Position numbers and translations under genes: made by a program
From: Hyphomicrobiales bacterium
GTDB taxonomy: Bacteria; Pseudomonadota; Alphaproteobacteria; Rhizobiales; Rhizobiaceae
DNA length: 64,000 nt
Direction: 5' to 3'
Assembly (NCBI GenBank): GCA_900472295.1
Contig: UCIA01000001.1
Span: forward strand, 23,348-87,347
The notes under the pieces: generated by a model
Seen by the model: only the letters and a program-made list of their open reading frames with translations
The model's database searches: none
Told to the model about the DNA's origin: nothing
Shown: piece after piece, positions 26,459-35,740 of the stretch
Layout: each line of letters opens with the position of its first letter
Position numbering within the stretch: the stretch's first letter is position 1

Positions 26459-27990
26459 TAGGCGTTTTCCGTATTGAGCAGGCGCAGTGGCGTCAGCAAC
26501 AGGATTCTGAGATCGAACAGCAGCGACCAGTTCTCGATGTAATAGAGGTCGTACTCCGTGCGCATGCGGATCTTTTCATTGGTGTCCATCTCGCCGCGCC
26601 AGCCATTGATCTGCGCCCAGCCGGTAACGCCGGGCTTGACCTTGTGGCGGGCGAAATAGCCGTCGACCACCTCATTGTAGAGCAGGTTGTGCGACTGCGC
26701 GGCAATCGCGTGCGGGCGTGGACCGACCAGCGACAGCGAGCCGAACAAAGAGTTGAAGAACTGCGGCAGTTCGTCGATCGAGCTCTTGCGGATGAAGCGG
26801 CCGACGCGGGTGACACGCGGATCGTTCTTGGTCACCGTCTGCTTGGCGGTCGGGTCCGCGCGGTCGGTGTACATGGAGCGGAATTTGTAGACCTCGACGA
26901 TCTCGTTGTTGAAACCGTGCCGCTTCTGCTTGAACAGCACCGGACCCTTGCTGTCGAGCTTGATGGCGATGGCTGTCACCAGCATCACCGGCGAAAACAG
27001 GATGATGCCGATCAGCGAGAAGACGATGTCGAAGGCGCGCTTGGCGACGGAATCCCAGTCGTTGATCGGCCTGTCGAAGATGTCGAGCATCGGCACCGAG
27101 CCGATGTAGGAATAGGCGCGCGGGCGAAACTGCAGCGCGTTCGAATGCGCCGACAGCCGGATGTCGACCGGCAGTACCCATAGCTTCTTCAACAGCTGCA
27201 GCACGCGCGTTTCGGCGGTCAGCGGCAGCGACACGATCAGCATGTCGATGCGCGCGATGCGGGCGAATTCCATAAGCTCCGAAATGGTGCCGAGCTTGGG
27301 ATAGCCGGCCACGATCGGCGGCGACCGCTTGTCGCCGCGGTCGTCGAAGATGCCGCAGATGCGGATGTCGTTGTAGGGCTGCTTTTCGACTGAGCGGATC
27401 AGCATCTCGGCCGCCTTGCCGCCGCCGACGATGACGGCGCGGCGCTCCATCCGGCCGTCACGCGCCCAGCGCCGGATCAGTTTCGCCATCACCAGGCGCA
27501 GGCCAAACAGCAGAAGCAGGCCGACGACGAACCAGGTGCCGAACAGCAGGCGTGAATAATCCTCCGACATCTTCATGATGAAGGCCGTCAGCGCCATCAA
27601 GGCGAAGGTGCCGGCCCAGACCGTCAGCACGCGGCCGAGGTTGGAGATCGGCCTCATCAAGGCTGAGATCTGGTAGCAATCGCTGACGTCGAGCAACACC
27701 ACGGCCACGAACGAGGCGGCGCCGATGGTCAGCGGATATTGCCAGGCGAGGTAGTTGAAGAAACCGACAAAATGGACGTAGAGCGCGAGCCCCGACAGGA
27801 ACAGCAGCCCGAATTCGACCAGGCGCAGCACGCCGCTGACCATCACCGGCGACATCGTGTCGCGCCGGTATTGCGAGGCGACCTGACGGGCGACGCTGTT
27901 CATGCCGCCGGGCGCGGGAGGCTCGGCAGGACCGTCGAATTTGCGCACCGAATCGGCTGAGAAGCGGTGCGCGGGGTCGATCTCTTTCAT
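26455..27990 (-). CDS. Undecaprenyl-phosphate sugar phosphotransferase (WcaJ/PssY type)
   Basis: 511 residues. Four N-terminal membrane segments (about 52-155) are followed by a Rossmann-like region (VIVGGGKAAEMLIRS, near 183) and the C-terminal bacterial sugar transferase domain from about 315. That domain includes KRAFDIVFSLIGIILFSP, GPVLFKQKRHG, YKFRSM, SSIDELPQFFNSLFGSLSLVGPRP and KPGVTGWAQINGWRG. It starts repeat-unit synthesis by moving a hexose-1-phosphate to the lipid carrier. The frame is open 34 codons upstream; I chose MKEIDPAH. Confidence 0.9.
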   Translation of the reverse strand: MKEIDPAHRFSADSVRKFDGPAEPPAPGGMNSVARQVASQYRRDTMSPVMVSGVLRLVEFGLLFLSGLALYVHFVGFFNYLAWQYPLTIGAASFVAVVLLDVSDCYQISALMRPISNLGRVLTVWAGTFALMALTAFIMKMSEDYSRLLFGTWFVVGLLLLFGLRLVMAKLIRRWARDGRMERRAVIVGGGKAAEMLIRSVEKQPYNDIRICGIFDDRGDKRSPPIVAGYPKLGTISELMEFARIARIDMLIVSLPLTAETRVLQLLKKLWVLPVDIRLSAHSNALQFRPRAYSYIGSVPMLDIFDRPINDWDSVAKRAFDIVFSLIGIILFSPVMLVTAIAIKLDSKGPVLFKQKRHGFNNEIVEVYKFRSMYTDRADPTAKQTVTKNDPRVTRVGRFIRKSSIDELPQFFNSLFGSLSLVGPRPHAIAAQSHNLLYNEVVDGYFARHKVKPGVTGWAQINGWRGEMDTNEKIRMRTEYDLYYIENWSLLFDLRILLLTPLRLLNTENAY

Positions 27991-28146
27991 CGGGTTTCCC
28001 ACAAGCTTCCGCCAGGACCATAGCAGAAGAGAGCTAAAAAAACCTTGAGACAACTTGTGGGTTTTGGAAGGTCTCGGCGGCTTGCCGGTCACTCGCCTGC
28101 GGCTCGCTGCCTCAGTCCGTTTCTGCCTGAGGGTTAGGACTGCCTG

Positions 28147-29292
28147 TCATGGGCGTCGCTGGCCTTTGCTGAGCGCGGCGAAATAGGCTCTCTCGATGTC
28201 GGCCGCCATGACATCGACGCCGAAGCGCGCCTTGAGGCTGGCGGTATCGGGCATGGCGCCCCCGTAAGCCTCGAGATCGCCTAGCGCCTCGCCCATCTTG
28301 TCGCCGAGTTGGCGCGGATCGGGACGGATCAGGGCAGGGGATTCCTCGCCAAAAATTTCGGGGATGCCGCCGACGGCGGTGGCGATCATTGGCCTGCCGG
28401 CGGCCAGCGTCTCCAGCACGATGTAGGGCATGGCTTCGGCGCGCGACGGCACGACGACCAGATCGGCTAGCGCAAAGGCCTCCCTTGCCGGCATCGGCGG
28501 CAGGAACTGAACCTGTTTCTCGAGGCTCAGCCGCTTTACCTGCGCGTGGTAGCGCGGCAGGTCGTCACCGTCGCCGACCATGACCGCGGTCAGCTTTCGG
28601 CCAAGCTGCGTGCCGGCCAGCGCCAGCGCGTCGATGAAAATGTCCGGGCCTTTGAGGTCGCGCATCATGCCGATGTAGAGCAGGTCGGCTGGGTCGGACT
28701 GTGCGACCACGGGCTCGAACTCGGCAGCGCGCAGGCCGTTATAGACCAGCGTGTTCGGGATCGGCGGCTCGCCGACCTTCCTGCGATAGGTCCGCCGCTC
28801 ATAATCAGAGACGAACAGCAGGCAGTCGGTGAAGCGCGACATGAAGCGCTCCAGCGCGAAGAACAGCTTTCCGGTGTTCGTCGTTTCGTCATAGTGGAGG
28901 GAGCCACCATGCGGCGAATAAAGGCGGGCTACGCGAGACCTTGATACCCGCAACAATGAGCCGAACAGACGGGCATAGGCGCCACCTTTGGCGCCATGTC
29001 CGTGCAACACGTCCGGCCGCAATTCCTTGATGATTCGATAGGTGCGCCAGGCCGAGGCGAGGTCGCCCGGGCCGACATGGCGCTGCATCGGGGTGCGATG
29101 GATGCCGAGCGCCAGGCTGTCCTTCATCTGATCGAACAGGCGTTCCTCGTATTCGCCGCCCGTGGTGGAATCGCAGACGATGCCGACAACATGCCCGGCG
29201 GCAAGCTGTGCCTCCGTCAGATCGCGCACATGGCGAAAAATCCCGCCGACGGGTGAGCGAAAGCAATGGACGATCCTGAGCTGGTCCGCCAC
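28147..29292 (-). CDS. Family 4 glycosyltransferase
   Basis: 381 residues with a GT-B fold. N-terminal VGGIFRHVRDLTEAQLAAGHVV is the acceptor-side Rossmann motif. The donor side has LLYIGMMRDLKGPDIFIDAL and PSRAEAMPYIVLETLAAGRPMIATAVGGIPEIF, with the retaining E-x7-E pattern. The GTG start lies seven bases after the export-lipoprotein stop, so the two are co-transcribed. The role is elongation of the exopolysaccharide repeat unit. Confidence 0.88.
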   Translation of the reverse strand: MADQLRIVHCFRSPVGGIFRHVRDLTEAQLAAGHVVGIVCDSTTGGEYEERLFDQMKDSLALGIHRTPMQRHVGPGDLASAWRTYRIIKELRPDVLHGHGAKGGAYARLFGSLLRVSRSRVARLYSPHGGSLHYDETTNTGKLFFALERFMSRFTDCLLFVSDYERRTYRRKVGEPPIPNTLVYNGLRAAEFEPVVAQSDPADLLYIGMMRDLKGPDIFIDALALAGTQLGRKLTAVMVGDGDDLPRYHAQVKRLSLEKQVQFLPPMPAREAFALADLVVVPSRAEAMPYIVLETLAAGRPMIATAVGGIPEIFGEESPALIRPDPRQLGDKMGEALGDLEAYGGAMPDTASLKARFGVDVMAADIERAYFAALSKGQRRP

Positions 29293-29299
29293 GTTGATG

Positions 29300-29863
29300 T
29301 CAGAACAGGCGTTCGCGAACGTAGACGGTGTCGCCCGGCAGCAGCGGGTCGGAGGTGACCACCCGGCCGGTCATCACCTTGCCGTTGATGTCGCGGGTGA
29401 TGTCGACGCTTTCCTGGTTGGCGCGCGGCGAGAAGCCGCCGGCAATGGCGATCGCCTTCTGCACGGTGAGGCCCGGCACGTAGGAATACTGGCCGGCGGC
29501 GCCCACTTCGCCCATGACGAAGATCGGCCGGTAGCGGTCGATCTCGACCGACACGTCGGGGTCGCGCAGATAGCCCTGGCGCAATTTGTCGGCGAGCTCT
29601 TTTTCCAGCTGCTGTGCGGTGTGGCCGCGCGCCGGTACGGCGCCGACCAGCGGGAAGGACATGTAGCCGGACTGGTCGACGCTGTAGGTGTTGGTCAGCC
29701 CCTCCTGCTCGAACACGGTGACGCGGACACGGTCGCCGGCGCCGAGCCGGTAGGGCTGGTCGAGCACTTCGTGGAAGGCCGCCGGCGTCGGCCGGTAGCT
29801 GGAACAGCCGGCGAGCATCGAAACGGCCAGCAGAGCGCGAAACAGACCAGCAGCGCTTTTCAT
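29300..29863 (-). CDS. Polysaccharide export lipoprotein (Wza/ExoF type)
   Basis: 187 residues. The signal peptide ends in the lipobox LAGCSS. The poly-export domain follows (YRLGAGDRVRVTVFEQEGLTNTYSVDQSGYMSFPLVG), then an SLBB-like part (FVMGEVGAAGQYSYVPGLTVQKAIAIAGGFSPRAN). It is shorter than E. coli Wza (about 379) and lacks its C-terminal outer-membrane helix region, as is common in alphaproteobacteria. It is first in the minus-strand transcript, facing the co-polymerase gene. Confidence 0.88.
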   Translation of the reverse strand: MKSAAGLFRALLAVSMLAGCSSYRPTPAAFHEVLDQPYRLGAGDRVRVTVFEQEGLTNTYSVDQSGYMSFPLVGAVPARGHTAQQLEKELADKLRQGYLRDPDVSVEIDRYRPIFVMGEVGAAGQYSYVPGLTVQKAIAIAGGFSPRANQESVDITRDINGKVMTGRVVTSDPLLPGDTVYVRERLF

Positions 29864-30042
29864 GATCGGACACACACCTTCGTCGCTGTGGCCGCCATGA
29901 CGCGGCGGCAAACCTTAAGGATCTGGGTTCGTTATCATCCTGTTAGGGTTAATGGCCGGTAAAGGGACGCGGCCTGTTTGGCGGCAATCGACAAAAAGCC
30001 GTATAGTTTTGCTGGCTTTGTTTACCGGATGTCAGCAAACCC

Positions 30043-30080
30043 TAACGGCTGCTTACCGCGATCTTAACGGCTGAGTTACC
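30043..30080. promoter_or_regulatory. Direct repeats in the divergent exopolysaccharide promoter
   Basis: TAACGGCTGCTTACC (30043-30057) recurs as TAACGGCTGAGTTACC (30065-30080), 22 bases apart, or about two helical turns. This places two protein-binding sites on one face of the DNA. A looser reverse-oriented relative, TTAATGGCCGGTAAA, lies near 29948. They lie 50-90 bases upstream of the co-polymerase start and could coordinate both transcripts. Confidence 0.45.
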
Positions 30081-30128
30081 ATAGTTGTTTACGGTACTTC
30101 CTAGACTCATGTTCCGGAGCAGGAATGC

Positions 30129-32345
30129 ATGTCCGATCAATCCGCGGCCGCAGATGTCGATGTCGACCTGAGACAGCTCTTCGCCAGCCTGGCGCGGAAC
30201 TGGCTGCGCATCCTTGTGATCACGCTCATCGTCACCGGTCTCGCTTTTGCCTTCGCCTGGCTCGCCACGCCGCACTACAGGGCGACGACCATGCTCAAGA
30301 TCCAGCCGAGCGAGTCGGCCTATACGCGCCCCGCCGGCACCAACGACGACGACAAGCCCGTGCTCGATGCGGAAGGCGTGGCCACGGAAGTCCAGGTCAT
30401 TTCCTCGTCCGACATCCTCAAGCAGGTGGCTGACCAGCTCAATCTGGCGAAGCTGCCCGAATTTGACGATACGCTCGGCATGTCGCCGGTGAGCCGGCTT
30501 CTGGTCATTGCCGGTCTGAAAAGTGATCCGCAAGAGATTCCGCTCGATGAGCGCGTGCTGCAGAAGATGCGCGACAAGCTCAATGTGTATGGCGTCGAAA
30601 AGACGCGCGCCATCGCCGTCGAATTCTCCTCGGAAGATCCCAAGCTCGCCGCCGATGTCCCCAATGCCATCGCCGCCGCCTATATCGCCTATCAGGCACA
30701 GGCCAAGACCAAATCGAACTCCGCCGCCACCGCCTTCCTTGGTCCGGAAATCGATGAGCTGCAGAAGCAGGTGAGGGATGCCGAGGCCAAGGTGGCCTCA
30801 TATCGCGCCCAGTCGGATCTGTTGATGGGCGGCAACAATTCGGTGCTGGCGACGCAGCAATTGTCGGAACTGTCGACCGAGCTGTCGCGCGTGCGCGCCA
30901 ATCGCGCCTCGGCCGAAGCGACGGCCGACCGGGTGCGCCAGGCTTTGCAGAACGGCAGCTCGCTCGACGCGGTGCCTGAGGTGCTGTCTTCCGAACTGAT
31001 CCAGCGGCTGCGTGAGCGTCAGATCGAGCTGCGGACCAACATTGCCGATCTCTCCACCACCTTGCTCGACAACCATCCGCGCATCCGGGCGCTGAGGTCG
31101 CAGCTCGCCGATCTCGACGGCCAGATCCGCAACGAGGCGCAAAAGGTGATGCGCGGCTTGCTGACCCAGGCGCAGACCGCCAAAGCCCGCGAAAACCAGC
31201 TTGTGTCGGACGTCAACACGCTGAAAGCGGCATCGGCGCGCGCCGGCGAGGAGCAGGTCGAACTCGATGCCCTGCAGCGCGAAGCGAACGCGCGGCGCCA
31301 GCAGCTCGAATCCTATATGGCGAGCTTCCGCGAAGTGTCCTCGCGCAAGAACTATCTGCCGGTCGATGCCAGCGTGTTTTCCGAGGCGCGCGTGCCGTCG
31401 GAACCCTATTTCCCCAAGCTCGTGCCGATCGTCAGCGCCGCCTTCGTCGGTTCGCTGCTGCTGATGTCGGTCATCACGCTGCTGCAGGAGCTGTTTTCCG
31501 GCCGCGCCATGCGGCCGGCCCCAGGCGCCCGCTTCGAGCGCATCGAGCAGGTTGCGATGCCGGCCATGACGGCGCCGGTCGTTGAGCCCCAACCGGCGCC
31601 TGCTGAGGTCGTGCAAGTGGACGATCAGCGGACGGCCATGGAGTCTGAGCTGGCGCCCGAACCGGAGCCTACTCCCGCAGTGCTGGAAGAAGCAGCTTCT
31701 GCCGATCCCGAACCGCAATCCGAGCCTGAACCTGTCCGCTCCAGCCTGGGCGAGATCGATGTCGAGAAGGCGGCTGAAAAGCTGATCGCCAGCGGTGCTG
31801 CGCGCGCCATCTTCGTGTCGCCGGAAGGCGACGAGGCAGCTGCATCGGCAGTGCTGGTGGCGCGCGAGGTCTCAGATGCCGGCCTGCGCGTCCTGCTGCT
31901 CGATCTCACCGCGTCTGGAGCGGCTTCGCGGCCGATGCTGGACAGCGGGCTTTTCCCCGGCATTACCAACCTGCTCGCCTCGGAAGCGCAGTTCAGCGAC
32001 GTCATCCACGCCGATCTCTATTCCGACTGTCATGTCGTACCCGTCGGCACCGCCGATCCGGTGCGCGCCATGCGCGCCGCCGACCGGCTGCCGATCATCA
32101 TGCAGTCGCTGACCACGGCCTACGATCTGGTCATCGTCGAATGCGGGCCTGCCGACGCGCAAGGCATCAGCCGCCTGGTCGGCGACAGCACCGAGGTCTT
32201 CCTCTCCATGCTGCAGGCCGACGACGAGGTGGCGCAGGCCGCCGTCAAGCTGATCGAAAGCGGCTATCCCGATCTCACTTTGGTGACGCCGATCGGCCAT
32301 GAGACGCCGGGTAACCCGGTGCCGGGACGACGTAGCGCCGCCTGA
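30129..32345 (+). CDS. Wzz/ExoP-type polysaccharide co-polymerase with degenerate kinase domain
   Basis: 738 residues. The Wzz domain has a first membrane segment near 27-46, a long periplasmic coiled-coil, the Pro-rich motif PSEPYFPKLVP near 422 and a second segment near 431-453. A Pro/Glu-rich linker (about 465-540) leads to a C-terminal domain shaped like a bacterial tyrosine kinase. Its Walker A position reads SPEGDEAAASA (about 562-572) with no GKS/T lysine. Walker A' keeps one Asp (LLLDLTASG), Walker B is LVIVECGPA, and the usual C-terminal Tyr cluster is missing. It should control chain length and export, but phosphorylation activity looks lost. Confidence 0.85.
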   Translation: MSDQSAAADVDVDLRQLFASLARNWLRILVITLIVTGLAFAFAWLATPHYRATTMLKIQPSESAYTRPAGTNDDDKPVLDAEGVATEVQVISSSDILKQVADQLNLAKLPEFDDTLGMSPVSRLLVIAGLKSDPQEIPLDERVLQKMRDKLNVYGVEKTRAIAVEFSSEDPKLAADVPNAIAAAYIAYQAQAKTKSNSAATAFLGPEIDELQKQVRDAEAKVASYRAQSDLLMGGNNSVLATQQLSELSTELSRVRANRASAEATADRVRQALQNGSSLDAVPEVLSSELIQRLRERQIELRTNIADLSTTLLDNHPRIRALRSQLADLDGQIRNEAQKVMRGLLTQAQTAKARENQLVSDVNTLKAASARAGEEQVELDALQREANARRQQLESYMASFREVSSRKNYLPVDASVFSEARVPSEPYFPKLVPIVSAAFVGSLLLMSVITLLQELFSGRAMRPAPGARFERIEQVAMPAMTAPVVEPQPAPAEVVQVDDQRTAMESELAPEPEPTPAVLEEAASADPEPQSEPEPVRSSLGEIDVEKAAEKLIASGAARAIFVSPEGDEAAASAVLVAREVSDAGLRVLLLDLTASGAASRPMLDSGLFPGITNLLASEAQFSDVIHADLYSDCHVVPVGTADPVRAMRAADRLPIIMQSLTTAYDLVIVECGPADAQGISRLVGDSTEVFLSMLQADDEVAQAAVKLIESGYPDLTLVTPIGHETPGNPVPGRRSAA

Positions 32346-32390
32346 GGCGGCGCAACAGCCTATGCAAGCCTGTCAAGCTTGCTCAGCGAT

Positions 32391-33227
32391 CTATCCCAAT
32401 TCCAGGGTGGTCACGCCAAGTACCCTGTGCAGGCCGAGCTTCGGAGGCGGGCCTTTGTACATGCGGGTGGTGGTGAAGGTCGGCGTGAAGCCGGCCGCCG
32501 CAAGTGCGGCCGTGAAGTCGAAATTGTCGGCGGGAACGTCAATATGCAGGTCGCCGCCTTCGCAGGCTTCAGCCAAGCCATCCAGGAGCTGAAGCGCGAT
32601 CTCCATGTTGTCGGCAAACAGCGGGCCGATCTTGTAACCCGAGCGGCACGGCCGGGCGAAAGCATAGCCGGTGGTGCCGGCCGAGCTGATGGCGGCGAGC
32701 CCGCGATGCGGCGGCTGCGTCCAGCGCTGCAGGAATGCTCGCCGAGGCGCGGGGAAACAGTGGGCGTCATAGGCGATGATGTCGGGCACGAGTTGTGTCG
32801 TTACCGCTCGCAACCCTTCGCTTCTGACAGACGGGGTCGCGATACGGCCGCTGAAGCGGATGGTTTCGTAAGCTGGCCTGAATCCCCGGCGCCGGTAGTT
32901 AGCCAACTGCGCGGCAACGCCGTCGAGGCCGACTGTCCGGCCGGCCAACCTGGCCATGCCAGCGTTCCACACGGCTTTGCCATGGCCTCTGCCGCGCATG
33001 TCCGGCCGGCAGATGTAAAGACCGATGAAACCGAAATTGCTGCCATAGGCGACAGCCGAGATGGCGGCGGCCATCTCGTTGCCGACAAACGCGCCGATGA
33101 AGCCTTCAGGGTCGGTTGGCTGAAACGCGGCTGCATCGTCAAGGCCGGGGTTCCAGCCTTCAGCCGCCGCCCAGTCGATGAGAACAGCCAGTTCCGGTAG
33201 CGACAGCGCACGGAGGGTTGGCTTCAT
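32391..33227 (-). CDS. GNAT acetyltransferase with C-terminal YitH-like domain
   Basis: 278 residues. The N-terminal GNAT fold includes FGFIGLYICRPDMRGRGHGKAVWNAGM, the acetyl-CoA pyrophosphate loop, and LANYRRRGFRPAY. A second half (AYDAHCFPAPRRAFLQRWTQPP through GPLFADNMEIALQLLDGL) matches the two-domain YitH/Acetyltransf_18 type. The ATG follows GGAGTAAAAGCC, overlapping the racemase stop region, so it is the last gene of the ABC-racemase operon. The acceptor is unknown but is probably linked to the imported compound. Confidence 0.78.
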   Translation of the reverse strand: MKPTLRALSLPELAVLIDWAAAEGWNPGLDDAAAFQPTDPEGFIGAFVGNEMAAAISAVAYGSNFGFIGLYICRPDMRGRGHGKAVWNAGMARLAGRTVGLDGVAAQLANYRRRGFRPAYETIRFSGRIATPSVRSEGLRAVTTQLVPDIIAYDAHCFPAPRRAFLQRWTQPPHRGLAAISSAGTTGYAFARPCRSGYKIGPLFADNMEIALQLLDGLAEACEGGDLHIDVPADNFDFTAALAAAGFTPTFTTTRMYKGPPPKLGLHRVLGVTTLELG

Positions 33228-33232
33228 GGCTT

Positions 33233-33985
33233 TTACTCCGCGGCGATCGTCCCGGGCGAGAAGGATTTCAGCACGCCGCGATAGGGCTTGGCCAGCGGGC
33301 TGGCATAGGCGCCGCGCTTCGAGGTCGAAAGGCCCAATGCGATCAGCGCCTCGGCCTGCTTGACCGCCGCGCCAACGCCGTCGATGACCGGCAGGCCAAA
33401 CTCCTCCTGCAACTGGTGGGCCAGGTCGGCCATGCCGGCGCAGCCGAGCACGATGGCCTCGGCGCGGTCCTCCTCAATGGCACGGGCAATCTCGCCGTGC
33501 AGTTTGTCGACGGCGCCCGACGCCGGATCTTCAAGTGCAAGGACCGGAATGTCGGCGGCGCGTACACGCGCGCGCCCGGCCATGCCGTAGCGCTGCACCA
33601 GTCCCTCGACAGGGACACGCGAGCGTTCGGTGGTCGTTACCACGGTGAAGCGCTGGGCAATGTAGGAGGCGACACCGAGTGCGGCCTCACAGATGCCGAT
33701 GACCGGAATGGAGGCCATGGCGCGTGCCGCATCCAGGCCGGTATCGTCGAAGCAGGCGATGATGGCGGCCTGCGCCCCGGCACGTTCGCCGGCGGCGATC
33801 TCCATCAAAAGGCCGGGCACGGCCAACGCCTCGTCATAATAGCCCTCGATCGAGGCCGGGCCCATCGAGGAGGTGACCGCGATCACCTCGGTCCCGGCGC
33901 CGGCGACGCCGCGCGCCGCCGTCGCGATCGTCTCGGTCATGCTGGCCGTTGTGTTGGGGTTCACCACCAATATCTGCACGATCAA
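33233..33985 (-). CDS. Asp/Glu/hydantoin racemase family protein
   Basis: 250 residues. Two catalytic cysteines sit in the expected contexts: IIACFDDTG near residue 78 and VLGCAGM near 185. N-terminal LVVNPNTTASMTETI is the hallmark of the hydantoin racemase (HyuE/allantoin racemase) branch. It inverts a stereocentre without cofactor. The start is TTG overlapping the permease stop, or GTG two codons on. Its fusion into an ABC-importer operon suggests that the imported substrate, perhaps a hydantoin or N-carbamoyl-type compound, needs racemisation. That is inference. Confidence 0.82.
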   Translation of the reverse strand: MIVQILVVNPNTTASMTETIATAARGVAGAGTEVIAVTSSMGPASIEGYYDEALAVPGLLMEIAAGERAGAQAAIIACFDDTGLDAARAMASIPVIGICEAALGVASYIAQRFTVVTTTERSRVPVEGLVQRYGMAGRARVRAADIPVLALEDPASGAVDKLHGEIARAIEEDRAEAIVLGCAGMADLAHQLQEEFGLPVIDGVGAAVKQAEALIALGLSTSKRGAYASPLAKPYRGVLKSFSPGTIAAE

Positions 33986-34800
33986 ACCCGGGCCCGCCTG
34001 CGGCCGACATAGAGGATGGCGCCCAGTGTGGCCAGGATCACCAGGAAGGAGAACACGGTGGTCACCGTGCCCAGCGCATAGAGCACCGGCGTCGTGACAT
34101 TGGTGGTCATGCCGTAGATCTCGAGCGGCAGCGTGTTGAAGGTGCCCGACGTCATCAGCGTGCGGGCGAACTCGTCATAGGACAGCGTGAAGCCGAACAG
34201 GCCGACGCCGATCAAGCTGGGCGCTATCATCGGCAGCACGACATGGGCAAAGGTCTGCCAGGACGAGGCGCCAAGGTCGCGCGCGGCTTCTTCATAGGCG
34301 GGCGAGAAGCGGTTGAAGACGGCGAACATGATGAGCACGCCGAAGGGCAAGGTCCAGGTCAGGTGCGCGCCGAAGGCTGACGTGTACCAGGCCGGGCGCA
34401 AGCCCACCTGCTGGAAGACGACGCCGATGCCAAGTGAAATGATGATCGAGGGCACAACGAGGCTGGCGACGGCCAGATAGAACAGCGCAGTGGCGCCGCG
34501 AAACTTCTGCCGGAAGGCGAGCCCCGCCAGCAGCGACACGACGACGGTGACGATCATCACCATCAGGCCGAGCACAAGAGAGCGCTTGAAGCTGCCGCCG
34601 AAATCGCCGACCGCCTGGCGCTCGAACAGATTGGCGAACCAGTGCAGCGACACGCCGTTGAGCGGGAAGGTGAGGCCGCCGGTCTGGCCTTGGAACGAGA
34701 GGATCAGGATCGCCGACAGCGGGCCGTAGAGGAACAGCACGAACAGCGTGAAGAAGGCCGCCAGCACGTAGAATCCGCCGGTGCGTTTTTCGTGGCTCAT
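33982..34800 (-). CDS. ABC transporter permease, spermidine/putrescine type (PotC-like)
   Basis: 272-residue inner-membrane permease with six hydrophobic segments. The EAA loop is EEAARDLGASSWQTFAHVVLPMI. Together with the preceding permease it forms the channel of a PotABCD-type importer. It starts one base after the PotB-like stop and overlaps the racemase start. Confidence 0.88.
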   Translation of the reverse strand: MSHEKRTGGFYVLAAFFTLFVLFLYGPLSAILILSFQGQTGGLTFPLNGVSLHWFANLFERQAVGDFGGSFKRSLVLGLMVMIVTVVVSLLAGLAFRQKFRGATALFYLAVASLVVPSIIISLGIGVVFQQVGLRPAWYTSAFGAHLTWTLPFGVLIMFAVFNRFSPAYEEAARDLGASSWQTFAHVVLPMIAPSLIGVGLFGFTLSYDEFARTLMTSGTFNTLPLEIYGMTTNVTTPVLYALGTVTTVFSFLVILATLGAILYVGRRRARV

Positions 34801-34801
34801 C

Positions 34802-35713
34802 TCAGAGCTCCTTGCGGATGTCGACGATGCGCAGGATGCCGGCGACCATCAACAGCACCAGCACCAGCAGCACCACGGCGTTGGCGGCGGCGGCCGGATA
34901 TTGCAGCAGCGACATCTGGTTCTTCATCATCAGCGCGACCGACGCGCTCTGGCCGCCAGACATCACCTGCACGGTGGAGAAATCGGCCATCACCAGCGTG
35001 ACGACGAAGATGGTGCCGATCGCCATGCCGGGCTTGGCCAGCGGGATGATGACGTTCCACAGCACCTGCCAGCCGGACGCGCCGGCATCGCGCGCGGCCT
35101 CGACCAGCGAGCGGTCGATGCGCATCAAGGTGTTGAAGATCGGCGTCACCATGAACAGCGCGTAGAGATGCACCATGGCGAGCACCACGGCGAACTCGGA
35201 ATAGAGCAGCCACTCGATCGGCTTCGGCACCAGCCCCATTTGCACCAGCGTCGAGTTGATGAGGCCATTGCGGCCCAGCACCGGGATCCACGAGATCATG
35301 CGGATGATGTTGGAGGTCAGGAACGGCACGGTGCAGACCAGGAACAGCACCATCTGCATGGCCGTGGTGCGGATGTGGAAGGCAAGGAAATAGGCGACCC
35401 AGAAGCCGATGAACAAAGTCAGTGCCCAGACGATGGCGGCGAATTTGATGGTGTTGAGATAGGTCTTCCAGGTGACCCAGGAGCCCAGCACGTCCGTGTA
35501 GTTGGTGGTCAGGAGATCCGGATACATGGCGGCGAAGTCGTAATCCCAGAAGGACACGACGACGATCATGATGATAGGCAGCAACAGGAACGCGCCGAGG
35601 ATGAGTGCCAGCGGCGTTGCCTGCAGATAGGGCGTGACGGCGCTGAGCGACAAGCGGCGGCGTCTGGCGGGCTTGGCGGCGGCGATTGCCGGGCGTTCGA
35701 GCGTGACTGTCAT
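34802..35713 (-). CDS. ABC transporter permease, spermidine/putrescine type (PotB-like)
   Basis: 303-residue inner-membrane permease. The EAA loop is LVEAARDAGASGWQVLWNVIIPLAKPG. N-terminal Arg-rich cytoplasmic tail precedes the first membrane segment. The ATG lies downstream of a 235-base gap that carries a large composite palindrome, so message levels may drop between the binding-protein gene and this one. Confidence 0.88.
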   Translation of the reverse strand: MTVTLERPAIAAAKPARRRRLSLSAVTPYLQATPLALILGAFLLLPIIMIVVVSFWDYDFAAMYPDLLTTNYTDVLGSWVTWKTYLNTIKFAAIVWALTLFIGFWVAYFLAFHIRTTAMQMVLFLVCTVPFLTSNIIRMISWIPVLGRNGLINSTLVQMGLVPKPIEWLLYSEFAVVLAMVHLYALFMVTPIFNTLMRIDRSLVEAARDAGASGWQVLWNVIIPLAKPGMAIGTIFVVTLVMADFSTVQVMSGGQSASVALMMKNQMSLLQYPAAAANAVVLLVLVLLMVAGILRIVDIRKEL

Positions 35714-35740
35714 CTGGGCTCTCGGTTTGCGGAGCGGCCT

